A stretch of DNA of 64,000 nucleotides from Hydractinia symbiolongicarpus (Eukaryota > Cnidaria > Hydrozoa > Anthoathecata > Hydractiniidae): assembly GCF_029227915.1 (NCBI RefSeq), contig NC_079876.1:32593828-32657827 (forward strand), written 5' to 3'. Both the position numbers and the translations under genes were made by a program. Below are positions 33,667 to 43,611 of the stretch, one piece after another (the stretch's first letter is position 1; the number at the start of each line of letters is the position of its first letter). The notes under the pieces are model-generated. The model was not told where the DNA came from, did no database searches, and saw nothing but the letters and a program-made list of their open reading frames with translations.

Positions 33667-33915
33667 AACTCAGGTAATAAGTGGAGTCGTTACTCTCCAA
33701 AGCCAAGATCATGTGTGATCAACCCCCCCTGCTAATATTTTTTTGACGGGGGTAATAAGTGGAGTCGTCACTCTCCAAAGACAAGACCTAGTATGATCAA
33801 ACCCCCTTGCTAACTTAATTTTTATTTGATTTTGTTTTATTTTTGACTGGGGTAATAAGTGGAGTCGTCACTCTCCAAAGACAAGACTGAGTGTAGTCAA
33901 GCCACCTTGCTGACT
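33667..33915 (-). repeat. Three tandem hairpin modules in the 3' UTR of copy A
   Basis: Modules at about 33667-33734, 33743-33813 and 33843-33915, immediately downstream (minus strand) of the USP stop. They have the same consensus as in copy B: GCAAGGGGGTTTGA, GTCTTGTCTTTGGAGAG, TGACGACTCC, ACTTATTACCCC, with A-rich linkers. The outer GGGGT/ACCCC pairing and the GGAG/CTCC hairpin are kept in all six copies apart from isolated changes. Confidence 0.85.
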
Positions 33916-33943
33916 CATTCCGGTTAAAATATTCTTATCTCAG

Positions 33944-34915
33944 CTATCCTAAAAAGAAAACATATGACTCGTGACTGTTAATAAGGCGGTCATCACAGAA
34001 AATTACTGCTCTATCGTTGCAATGTATCCACCTGTGTACCATTTGGTCGAAGGCTATGGTTGTGTAGTGACCATTATTTAAGCTGCCGCAATGGTTGATA
34101 ATAGCCCTTAATTGAAAATTTTTACGAAATTTCACTTCTCCATCTACGGTTAAAGGTATGGAAAGGGTACCAGGGCAAGCAGTAATACGAGAGGCAATTT
34201 TTGACAATAGGCCGTTGGCACTGGCAAAACGTTTTAACTGTAAAATGAGATGGAAATCGCACGACACTACCTCTTTTTCAACTAAAGCAGTTTGATGAGC
34301 GTTGCAAACATGGCAGAAGTAGGCATTGGTGTCTGACAACTCCTCGCTTTCGAAGAAATTATCTAAAGAAGATTGTAACGTAGGTGCTATAACTTCTGAG
34401 GAGCTGGTAATATGACATGAATTGCAAGTGGTTGATATCTTGATGTCAATACTAAAAAGACTTCCAAGAAATGGAAAGTCTAATGACAGACCAGGTAGGA
34501 GATATTCAAGAACCTCGGGGACGTCGTGCTGAGCAAAGATATTAAATGCACTTCCTTTCGCAGCTGAGATATGATGTTTCATAGCACGCAAAGAATGGGA
34601 GGGATCAACTGGACTTCTAGAAACAGCCAAACTTTGAAGAACACCTACAAATGCTTCGCCTAACTTTGAGGTTGTTTTGCTGACAGAAATGGCTTCTTTA
34701 ACTTTTGGAAGGTTATAAAAACATTGTAAGATGGAGTTTGCATAACATGTGTTTCCTAAGTTTTTTAGACCGCTATTCCTAAAATCAGGGTTAGATGGCA
34801 ATGCGACTGTTGTTTTGGAAGACCTTGTAGCAAGTTTTTCGGGTTTTTTGATTTTACAAAATTTGGTGTGATTTGCAGAAGATTTCTCAGGGGTTTTTGA
34901 TTTCTCACAATCCAT
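33944..34915 (-). CDS. Ubiquitin-specific protease (peptidase C19) encoded by the retrotransposon
   Basis: An intact 323-codon ORF from the ATG at 34915; the frame is open to 34930. The USP core is complete. The Cys box SGLKNLGNTCYANSILQCF has its nucleophile at about residue 57. The QHDVPEVLEYLLPGL box follows, then two zinc-knuckle CxxC pairs (CNSCH, CHVCN), LILQLKRF, the His box LNNGHYTTIAF (His about 283) and WIHCNDRAV (Asn/Asp about 300-301). USPs remove ubiquitin from proteins. The ORF overlaps the end of the RT-endonuclease ORF by about 150 bp in another frame, and the 3' hairpin modules follow it. Copy B has the same order, so the USP is part of the element, not a chance neighbour. 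A TGA lies just upstream in frame, so it is either separately initiated or reached by frameshifting. Confidence 0.85.
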   Translation of the reverse strand: MDCEKSKTPEKSSANHTKFCKIKKPEKLATRSSKTTVALPSNPDFRNSGLKNLGNTCYANSILQCFYNLPKVKEAISVSKTTSKLGEAFVGVLQSLAVSRSPVDPSHSLRAMKHHISAAKGSAFNIFAQHDVPEVLEYLLPGLSLDFPFLGSLFSIDIKISTTCNSCHITSSSEVIAPTLQSSLDNFFESEELSDTNAYFCHVCNAHQTALVEKEVVSCDFHLILQLKRFASANGLLSKIASRITACPGTLSIPLTVDGEVKFRKNFQLRAIINHCGSLNNGHYTTIAFDQMVHRWIHCNDRAVIFCDDRLINSHESYVFFLG

Positions 34916-37900
34916 ATTTGTAACAGACAAACTTCAGGAATGATTTGGGCCTTTTCAGGCTCAACCCAAGTGGTAGAATTTCGAGACATCCAGATGTAAA
35001 AAGAAGCACTCATGGAGGTAAAAGTTAGGGACTTTAATAGGCAACGTAAAGGCTTGTTAGGGAAACCAAGGCGACGAAAACAGGTCCTTACTGATTCTGA
35101 ACAGAAACCCCTTGCGCCCACCTCAATTGCAAAGAAATGCACGATCCATCCATTGTTTTTCATAGCATAACAAAGTGAAGAATATTTGCTAAGCTTTCGT
35201 TTGTGCCAATATTCCGTGTTCTCTTCACATGGACAAGTCAGTTCTAACATAATTACAGTTTTGGAAGAACTGGATATTAATAACACGTCTGGGCGTAGTT
35301 GTGTTATTGCAATGTATGGTGGAACAACTAAAACAGAATCTAAATCTGACAGTATTTTCCAATCGGAAGCAAGGTGAAGAAGGCCTGGACACTTTGTATG
35401 CCTCTTCTTAGATGGTGATTGACCGGCCGGAATGAAATTAATTTTGTTGCACTTGGAAACCTTAAGAGGTTCATATGATGCCAAAAACTCTTTTAATGCC
35501 TTAACCAAAACTATTAAAACCGAGTCATGACGGTATGTGTATCTACCCTGCGTAAGGGAGGTCCTACAGGCACCCAATATGTGAGAGACATTTGAGGATG
35601 GTTTCTTGCACAGAATGCAACTTTTGTCTTTCTCAATTCCCCATCTCACAAGATTGGTTGGAGAGGGAAGGGTGTCGTAGGTTGCCCCTATACAAAAGGA
35701 AGTTTTCGTCCAACTGCCTTGCAAATGCAACTGTACAGCTCTGGTATGGTAAATATCTTCTTCATTTTCTTCAATGATATTGGAAACAAGCTTTCGGTAA
35801 GCATAAGTGCCTTTTGGTGGTATATTTTTGTGGTCTAAGAGCCCTAAGCCAGCTCGACCAGTCTGATGCAAACCTAAAATCCTTTTGAAATTGAGCTAAC
35901 TATCCGCCGAAAGAACTGCCTCACTAACTTTCCAATTTCCAGCTTTCAAATCTGGTACACACTTAGACACACAAGGGTCGACAGAATCTCTTAGTAACAG
36001 ATGTCCACTGATTTTGGCAGATTTGAGCACAGATGCAAGACTTTTTAGGGGAAGAGGACAAGGCGATGTCGAGGAATATAAGGAAATGTTGGAAATTGAA
36101 TGATGTAGTTTTAACCATTTCTTAATGAAAACAGAAAATCTTTGCTCTAGTTTTGTGATAGTAGATAGAGAAACTTCATAAATTAATAATGGCCAGCGGA
36201 TTCTGGGAATTAACAGATGGTGTAAAAACCAAACCTTATGGACCCCTTTATGAAAGGACTTGTCTATAGCCATAAGTTTGTCTTCGGCATCATTTAGAAA
36301 TTCTTGTATTGCAGCAGAATCAGACAAAGATGAGTTTATTGTTCTGCCTAAAAACTTAATTGGATTAGAATGAATGGATGGAATTTTTTCGCTGCCAACT
36401 GTAAACGGTGAACTTTGGACGACTTTCCCCTTATCAATAACAATGCTGCGTGATTTAGAAGGCCTAAACGACATGCCTACCCAATCCAGAGCTGTTGTAC
36501 ACCTGTTTAATAAATTTTGAGTACTTGGAATTGACGTGGACATTAAAAACATATCATCCATAAAAGCTTTTATTGGGGGTTGGTCTGGGATTTTGTTTTT
36601 ATTACCTTCAGTATCAATAAGGCTGGGGGTAACACACATATACTAATAATAATAACGTTTATAGCTGCAAGAAATAGTATAATGGAAAGTGTACAGCCGA
36701 TAAAAATTCTCCTACAGTGTTGAAGGAGCAGAAGCCGAAAAGGATTTACTCCACAGGCTGTCGTAGTATAGCTGTATGAGCCTTATCCATGATTCTGGTA
36801 CAACATAGCGTCTGAGAGCCATAAAAATCAGCTTGTGCGGAACTGAAGGGTATGCATTAGCAATATCAAGCCATATGGCTGGAAGTGAAGAATGTTGTGC
36901 CTTCGCATTCTTAAGTGTGGACCAAACAATAGACATGTGTTCCCAGCAACCCGGAACTTTTTCCATACAATCTTTTTGAATGGAAGTATTAATGAAGTTG
37001 TTTTTCTTTATAATATGCGATTCTAACCGCTTGGAAATCAAACTAAAAAAGAGCTTTCCTTCAACATTCAGAAGAGCTATGGGGCGAAAATCCTTTATGT
37101 TGGATGGACAAGGTGTGTTGTTTTTAGGTATATAAACTTCTGATGCAATTCTCCATTGCACGGGAATAAAAGACTTCTTTAGACAAGCTTGAAAAATGTT
37201 AAACAGAAACAATGCAATATGAGGACAATTCTTATATACTGTGTAAGGAATTTGGTTCAGCCCAGGAGAAGAAGCATTTCTACGAGAATGTAGGACAGCT
37301 TGGAAATCCTTGAACTTTAGCTTGGAAGAATCGAAAGCTGAGACTAGATTTGGTGGTGAAGGCAATCCAGGGAGATCTGAAAGAGGTATATGGCGTGAGG
37401 GGTCGTTCAAGGTTAAATGTTTGTGTGAATCCATTTCGTCCTGGGCAACTTCAAGTTTTATTGAACATTTGGGATCTAAAATATTTTTTCCAGCCTGATA
37501 AGGATTCTTAGAGAAAGCCCGGCGTGCATTCGAGATTTTCCAACGTCTTTTCCTATTCCGCTCACCTCTTCGAAGTAACCTTAACTTGGTCATTATATCA
37601 TCTAAAAGGTTTTGCATATTGCTTTTCTCAACTGGGTCAGATGTGTTCTTAAAAGTTCGGAGTAGATTGTTCTTCTCGTTCACCAAACTGATGCTGCGTA
37701 AAGCTCTCCTGTTCAAACCTGATAGGTTGTGCTGAGGAAGTGACCTTACACCAAACAGGTGAGACGCATGGTAGTAAATTGTTGATTCCAACAGCTCAAC
37801 TTTTTTTGACAATGGGTAAGAGCCTAGAAGATTGTGGAAAACTGCAACATCAAGGGAATTCCACAATTTTGTGTCAATTGACTTCGGCCAAGCAATAGGT

Positions 37901-38151
37901 TGTTTCCATTTCATAGTGCTAAGATGGTCAGGTTCTGTTGATTGCTGAGAAAGAACACTATGGGAGTTATCTGGGTTAGCTTTCAGCAGCCGAGACTTTT
38001 CAGTGGAATCAACAGCTAGCACATCTTGCAAAACAACTTTACACGGTTTTAATGTCCAATGCTTAGTGGAAGAGAGTAACGAAGAATCACAGGTAGCAGG
38101 AAGGACAGAGGAGTTAGTAATAACGAAATCGATATCCGGAGGGGTAGCCAA
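34765..38151 (-). pseudogene. R2-superfamily retrotransposon copy A: reverse transcriptase plus restriction-like endonuclease
   Basis: Pieces on the minus strand: 38151-36712 (N-terminal region and RT to motif A, WLDIANAYPSVPH), about 36725-36640 (motif B, GCTLSIILFLAAIN, in another frame), 36639-35899 (motif C AFMDDMFLMS and the thumb NRCTTALDW, KSRSIVIDKGK), a TAG at 35898-35896, then 35895-34765 in the same frame. The last part has a Cys-His knuckle (CILCKK..HILGAC, RYTYRHDSVL) and the restriction-like endonuclease RPDVLLI, VIMLELTCPCEEN, KLSKYSSL. That order is diagnostic of R2-superfamily non-LTR elements. Two frameshifts flank motif B and one stop precedes the knuckle; otherwise the frames are long. 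No N-terminal DNA-binding fingers are seen, so the 5' end is probably truncated. Confidence 0.85.
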
Positions 38152-38576
38152 ATGCGGTCAGGGTCTATATCGTTGGGGGTATCATTGTTTAAAAAATTTA
38201 ACTTTGTCGTAGACCATAAAAAATCCCACGGGCCGGCCTAAGCTTGGTGGGGGCGACAGATAACAATTGGGTGGGGGCTGCTAACTTTTACGCGGGCTCA
38301 GCAGGCATATTTTTCATGCCATCCCACGACTCTACCTATTGACCCCTTGCGTGACAGTACTATCTGTCTATTGCTGAATACTTCACTTATAACTGGTGAC
38401 TGACAATAGGGAGTGTGATGTTACATGCAACAGAAAAATAACAGAAGAATAACACACATACATAGACACACACAAAACAAAATGAGCAAACAAATAAAAA
38501 GTAAAGGTCTAGTCTTTCCCAGTGTCAATCTGTCTTTCCAGATTGTCATTCGTTATCCTTTCGGACAGTAGCAATA
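38152..38576. other. 5' flank of retrotransposon copy A
   Basis: No gene. Compared with the surroundings it is richer in G and C (GGGCCGGCC, TGGTGGGGGCGACAG, GGTGGGGGCTGC). It may be the element's 5' UTR; no boundary can be placed. Confidence 0.3.
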
Positions 38577-38710
38577 AGAAAATAATTTACAAAGAGGTGG
38601 CAAGCCACCTCAATGATGAACTCAACCTGTTAGGTCTTTGGAAACAAGCTAGAGGTTGTACTCCTCTAGAAAATATGCCTCTAAAAGCACAATTCTCCCT
38701 TTTTACAAGG
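38577..38710 (+). repeat. Short hairpin repeat, copy S3
   Basis: Best-preserved copy of this type: GAGGTGGCAAGCCACCTC near the start, then AACCTGTTAGGTCTT, then the stem-loop AGAGG-TTGTACT-CCTCT at 38651-38667, then TTCTCCCTTTTTACAAGG. GGTTGTACTCC matches the Pol III B-box consensus at 8 of 11 positions. A possible A-box (TGGCAAGCC) lies upstream. Confidence 0.6.
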
Positions 38711-38745
38711 AATTAATTAAAACCCTCATTTAAAGCTGACGACAA

Positions 38746-38999
38746 TGAGATTATTTTTTGATTATGAGATAACAAGACAGCAAGCTATGATGATAGAATT
38801 TGTCTAACGACCCTTGAAGTTAAAATTGTAGAAGTTACAATCTCTAAAGATCAAAACGCAGTGAAAGATCTCCCTTTTTGCAAGGATAATCTGTGGATTC
38901 AAGGTAATGGAACCAAACAACCCTCTGTGCACAGTACAATACGTACAACTAACGGTCGGTACACAAAAACTGACAGCATGAAAACAGAAGACAGACATT
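38746..38999 (+). mobile_element. Short insertion S4 with a 7-bp target duplication
   Basis: About 254 bp, flanked by ACGACAA on both sides (38739-38745 and 39000-39006). It is closely related to S5 at 45159-45408. It contains the hairpin-like GTAGAAGTTACAATCTCTAAAG and a TCTCCCTTTTTGCAAGG segment shared with S1-S3. Non-coding. The flanking duplication and the second copy inside a gene show it is mobile. A SINE is the likeliest class; no internal transposase or long TIR is seen. Confidence 0.65.
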
Positions 39000-39276
39000 A
39001 CGACAACAATACAACAAAGAATTTACTATAAAAATAAATAAATAAATATAAAACTATAAATATGAGCAGACAACCACCCGAGCGCCAGGACTTGTGAGCC
39101 TTACACTCAGCCGTAGGTCAGGACCAGCCTGAAGACAGTGGAGTAATCTACATGATGTAAAGTCACGAAAACAAGAAAGACAGAAATGAAAACCCCTTAT
39201 AAAGTTTCTTCCTTACATCAGGTATAGCAGGATCGTTAACCTTGTAGACTAAGTGAGCCAACTTAGATTCCCTACA

Positions 39277-39353
39277 GAACTGGGGTTATAAGTATGGTCG
39301 TTACACCTAAAGACAAAGCAACTGCCAAGCCCACTTGCTAAGCTTCTGATAAT
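39277..39353 (-). repeat. Divergent solitary copy of the 3' hairpin module
   Basis: ACTGGGGTTATAAGTATGG.. TCGTTACACC, AAAGACAAAGC and CCCACTTGCTAAGC follow the layout of the six modules at 31.8-33.9 kb, with many changes. It may mark the 3' end of another, lost element copy. Confidence 0.5.
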
Positions 39354-40105
39354 TGCTTTCTGGGAAAGCAACGAGTGAGCGAACTTGTAAATAACGGTAA
39401 ACTGTATCTAAAACACACAACAGGGGTAATTTCAAACCGCTAGTAAAAAGAGATCCCTCCCCTTTTTGATATAATGTACTCCCGATTTAGTGCGAATTCA
39501 CGCTATTCAAATTTTGACAAAAAATAACACATACACTGTGGAGTTATCTAGATCAGATGGCTTGACACTAATCACTCTCCTTTATCATATTTTAACCATG
39601 TATTAACACCCTAATCTCTTATGTCAGACCAATAGTGACCAGCCGCCAGTGTGCCTGAAGGAGTAATAGTGGCGGTTAATTTATATTGGTTTGTGAATGA
39701 TGTATCCTCCGCAGGATGGGAACAAACTTTTAGGGTGTCGTGACCTTGGGCGAGGCAGGAAACAAATTTATTATTTTTCACAGATTTTCCTTGGATACGG
39801 TTAAAGTTTATCCAAACAATTTATCTTTGAATAACCTTTTAGCAAAACTGATACCCCTGTGCATTATAGCTAATACGGCCTATAAAAAATGTCCAGGGGA
39901 TCAGCAGTCCTTAGCTCAGTAAAGACTTTTCTTTCTAGTATCAACTACACTCTTATTTTGTGTTTTTTATTTTCCTGTAAGTACACCATTCATACATCTT
40001 CCCTTTCATCATTAATGCCCCTACAATAACAAACCATTGCAAAAGGTAACACACTTTTTTATTATATTATTGTGACTTTTTTCATTGATGACGTGACAAA
40101 ACAGC
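39354..40105. other. Stretch without a supported gene
   Basis: Only short ORFs with no domain signature. No repeat of note was recognised apart from weak similarity of the flanking 39070-39110 (GCGCCAGGACTTGTGAGCC) to 58700-58720. Confidence 0.4.
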
Positions 40106-40107
40106 TA

Positions 40108-40311
40108 CAATCCCGGTCAAAAATAATGGCAGTAAACCCTTTTTTCATGTGTAGCAAGAGCTTGATAAGTACAAAGCCCCCTTTCTCCCAGTATCAATGT
40201 TCAAAAGTTGTGCTAACGCGTTTCCAAACATTGATAATGGGGGAGAGGGGGTAAGAAAGGATTTTACTGCACTTTTTGTAGCTTACTACCAATATATTTT
40301 GACCGGGATTG
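40108..40311. repeat. Left 204-bp terminal repeat (itself MITE-like)
   Basis: Starts CAATCCCGGTCAAAAATAAT and ends ATATTTTGACCGGGATTG, about 18-bp inverted ends. It has a TA on its outer side only. It is a direct copy of 43980-44183 with about ten substitutions and no length change. Confidence 0.85.
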
Positions 40312-40898
40312 TCTCTGAAATTTTAGACTTAGAATTTTTTCGGCAATTTTTTGCAGTAATTTTTTTGACTTAATTTTTAAATTAATTCTAAAGGTGGATA
40401 CTATATATATGTTTTGAAGTATGTACCAGCATTGTTTCTTTTGTGCCATGCTAAAATTGGAAACAATAGAAATGCTAAAACAATAGATGACGAGGCGAAT
40501 GGGGCATTTTTCGATAATCGCGAGACATTATAATATTCCGTGAAAAATTGTAGTTAGATGAATACGTTATTGTTACTAATTTTTGTGGGTATTAATTTTG
40601 ACGCAGTTGTGCGAAAAAAAATTATTTGCGCGCAAAATTTAGTACAGAAGCAACGCGCAAAATGTTTTGGGTGAAAAGTACTACGCGCAAAAAATATATA
40701 TATACCTTTTCAAGAATGAAAGGGTACATGTATATTGAGTCAAAAATTCAGAAAATTAGTACCAATAAGGTAGTGCTAAGCTCTGTAAGGGAAGATCGAA
40801 CTGAAAAAGGACCTTGTTTATGTTTGTTTTGCATGTACATAACTGCCAACAGAAACAATGATAACAACAACATGTATATTTTCGTCTTTCTAGAAAGA

Positions 40899-40908
40899 TA
40901 TATATAAA
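40899..40908 (+). promoter_or_regulatory. TATA box of the Tc1 transposase
   Basis: TATATATAAA, 24 bp before the ATG at 40932. Confidence 0.5.
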
Positions 40909-40931
40909 CATAAAACCAGCGCAAAATCAAA

Positions 40932-41958
40932 ATGTCTCCAAAAAACAGTCGGGGTAAGTATCAAAAAATGGACCTACAAACTTCCATGAAGTTGAGGATA
41001 TTGCATCAGGAGAACGGTCTGAGTTGTTATGAGCTTGTCAAGCGTTGTGGAAAACAGTTTGCAAAGCGGACCATTTACAGGCATGCAAAAAAACCTATGG
41101 ATGCCGCTGCCCCGTTTAATCCACGGAAAGAAAACCAAGGTCGTCCTCGAAAGTTGTCTATCCGTATGGAACGAATTATTGTCAGGACTGTGGCACAATT
41201 GCGACGGAATGGGGTACAGTTCTCCTCGAAGAAAGTTCAAGAGACAGCAGGACTCGGCTGGAAGATAAGTAACAAAGACATACGACGTTGTTTGCAGAAA
41301 CATGGTTACAAGTATTGTCAATCAAGGAAAAAAGGACTTTTGAGCGTGAAAGACAAATCCATTTGCACGAAGTTTGCTAGGCAACAGTTAAATCTCCCGG
41401 CCGAGTACTGGACTAAGGAGATTGGGTTTTATTTGGATGGGATTGGATTTGCATTTAAGCCCAACCCGGCTTTTGGTCGCAATTAGTTTTGGTAATGGGG
41501 TTGTCATCTGTCATCATCATGACTGGAAAATCACTGGCCACAATTTTGCCAGGTATGTTATTGATGAACAATTCCCCTCTGCCTTCGCGAAGAGCGAGTC
41601 TGCGCTACCGTACAAGTTTCTTCAGGATGGATGTCCTAAACAAAATTCAAAATCAGCGAGGGTGGCCTTGGAGCGCAAAGGTTATGTCATGGTCAAAATA
41701 CTGGCACGCTTCCCGGATCTAAACCCAATAGAAAATTTTTTCCACCTGGTTAGGACAAAATTAAAAGAAGACGCAATGAAACAGAACATCACAGCAGAAA
41801 CATATGAACAGTTTGTGAACAGAATCAAGCAAACCATGTTGACAGGTATTCGAAAACAAACTATTGACAACCTGATATCATCAATGCCAAAAAGCTTGGC
41901 ACTTGTGCAAAAGCACAAAGGTGCCAGAACAAAATATCAAGTTTTTAAAGATATTTAG
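40932..41958 (+). pseudogene. Tc1/mariner (IS630-type) transposase with an internal deletion
   Basis: The first ORF (40932-41486) has paired helix-turn-helix domains (LSCYELVKRCGKQFAKRTIYRH, a GRPRKLS hook, then VQFSSKKVQE). It begins the catalytic core with FYLDGIGFAFKPNPA, which supplies the first Asp. The second frame (from about 41465 to 41958) continues with LLVAISFGNGVVICHHHDW, FLQDGCPKQNSK (second Asp) and RFPDLNPIENFFHLV (Glu of the DxE triad). About 30-40 residues expected between KPNP and LLVAI are gone and the frame changes there, so the enzyme is broken. The ATG is preceded by a TATA box. This enzyme would recognise the element's TIRs. Confidence 0.85.
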
Positions 41959-41970
41959 CTGTAAATTCTA

Positions 41971-42178
41971 TGCGTCACAGTGCGTCACTAATGCTTCACT
42001 CGGTTTTTTGCATGCGTTTAACTGTTAAATGTATGCGTCACATGCGTCACAACATTTTTTTTAAAGATATATATACTATTCTTTTAAAACTTTGGATGTG
42101 ACGCATGTGACGCAATAAATTCTTTTAGAGCATAGTACTATATAGCTTGTGACGCATATGTGACGCACTTGTGACGCA
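41971..42178. repeat. Inverted array of TGCGTCAC / GTGACGCA octamers
   Basis: Four TGCGTCAC at 41971, 41981, 42034 and 42043, and five GTGACGCA at 42098, 42107, 42149, 42160 and 42171. There is also a one-mismatch copy TGCTTCAC at 41992. The inner pairs (42034-42050 and 42098-42114) form an inverted repeat of about 17 bp around a 47-bp AT-rich core with TATATATAC. The array lies exactly between the convergent transposase and Rep genes. The layout resembles Rep-binding iterons around an unwinding region. It could also serve as a bidirectional 3' end. Confidence 0.9.
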
Positions 42179-42229
42179 TGGAATATAATAACTTTTAAAT
42201 ACGAACATAGTTTTTATATATTATACATT

Positions 42230-43599
42230 TTACGCATCCATGCCTTGGATAACCAGGGTGCAAAAACAGTGCGGACAAGGTTCTAAGTCTTTCATCGATT
42301 CCTTTGGGATTTCTTCAATGAATTTGAGTTCTCGCCACCTTGAACTCATCATATCTGTTTCGCGTTGGTCTCTCTGGTTATATTTTCCAACATGTTCAAT
42401 TGAACCTTTGGTTGTAGCCAAAATTGGCATGGAATTGTCCCTGCCTATAACCATGTCAGTGGCAACTGGTTTTTAGGCCTTGGCAGGTGAACAGTCTGAC
42501 CTTCCAACAGGAGGAGAAATTCGTTCCATGCGATTAATTCCGCTGACCACCTAAAATCATTAAGGTAGGCGAGTTCACATTCATCGAGGCCAACCCATGC
42601 GTACTTGCTGCTTGCAGGATTAACAAAACAATTGAAAATTAGTTCTACAGGGTTCAACAAGAATGATTTTCCACAATTTGTTGGTCCTGTTAACAGGATA
42701 TTGTTATTTTTCTTGCGACCACGCTTCAGACATTCTCGCAGAGCATCAGCAAAAACGTATATATTGATGCTATTGTTTCTCAACACTTGCCTTGCACACA
42801 CCAACCAAGTGCCGTTGCATCCGTCTACGCAGGCTGTGTTTGATTTTTCTACCACAACGTCAAGTCTACATTTTTGCTGTCGCTCGATCGCTTTAGGGGC
42901 ACTGTGCATTTTCCAAGTTACAGAAATGAGTTCTGAGAGTGCCTTTGAAGACTTATTTAAGATAAAATTGAATAAGTCTGGCTGATTCTCAGCTTGTCTC
43001 CGGTTTGCCACTGACATGAGCTGAGTGTCATTTTTTATGTCGTTTTCAACAAAAAACTTGGCAACATCACTATTAGATAAGCGTCGTTTAGCTGAAGCTT
43101 CCGGTTTTTGTACTGGACCCTCCAAACACCGGCGTTTCTTTGAATTTTGGGAAAAACGAGTGAAACCCCGCTTTGATACTGGTGATTTGGCATTCTTTAA
43201 GTTTGGGTGATTTTTGCTGTGCAAAACTGACTCAAACGGTTTATCTTTGCAAACATAACGGTATGCAGCCAAGTACCCATAGTTTTTGGATGAGAAGTTC
43301 ACAGAAATCTTACGTGTCTTGTAAATGTGCTGATGAATGGGGCGCCAACGACGGGTTCCACTCAGTTTCAATGCCATGTGGTAGTGTTGATGCTCACCAT
43401 ATGCATGAACCTCTGTACAAGTAGCCCAGTGTTCGACATTAGCCTTAGGCGTCCCTATGGAAAATGCCTCTAATACGATGTCAGTGAACGTCTTTTGATT
43501 TGGAACAACACTTAGATCTGCTTTGGAGTACGTTAACATATACGTTCTGCAACTGTCTTTGTTGTCAAGCTCCTCATCGCTATTTATATTGTTTGCCAT
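42230..43599 (-). pseudogene. Rep-like protein: HUH endonuclease plus SF3 helicase, one frameshift
   Basis: The main ORF (43599-42445, 384 residues) has an HUH nickase domain: a first strand near CRTYMLTYS, the metal site HYHM at about residues 72-75, and a tyrosine motif YLAAYRYVCK at about 109-118. A superfamily 3 helicase follows, with Walker A GPTNCGKS at about 305-312 and Walker B-like WVGLDECELAY. The frame breaks near 42465, within the helicase, by one base. The remaining C-terminal coding (42454-42230, ending in a CPHC motif) continues in the neighbouring frame. Proteins with this pair of domains start rolling-circle or rolling-hairpin replication of small DNA viruses and plasmids. 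Here it sits inside a DNA transposon, convergent with its transposase. The exact family is not assigned. Confidence 0.8.
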
Positions 43600-43611
43600 T
43601 CTATATTAGGT

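Noticed and set aside
33667-33915. HDV-like ribozyme in the hairpin modules
   Set aside because: The modules have a G-rich 5' part and a nested hairpin, but I could not lay out the five-helix double pseudoknot of that ribozyme, and they are 3' of the ORFs and in triplicate.
38577-38710. A functional tRNA gene
   Set aside because: Only a T-arm-like stem-loop fits. No convincing acceptor stem, anticodon arm or full A-box.
42051-42097. A circovirus-type nonanucleotide stem-loop origin
   Set aside because: Only partial matches (TAGTAT) exist on the minus strand, and no stem-loop presents them. The octamer array is reported without this claim.
41971-42178. CRISPR or tandem microsatellite
   Set aside because: Octamers are in two opposite orientations with irregular short spacing, which fits binding sites better.
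42605-42985. Plus-strand 126-codon ORF
   Set aside because: Antisense to the Rep gene, whose HUH and Walker motifs define the coding strand.
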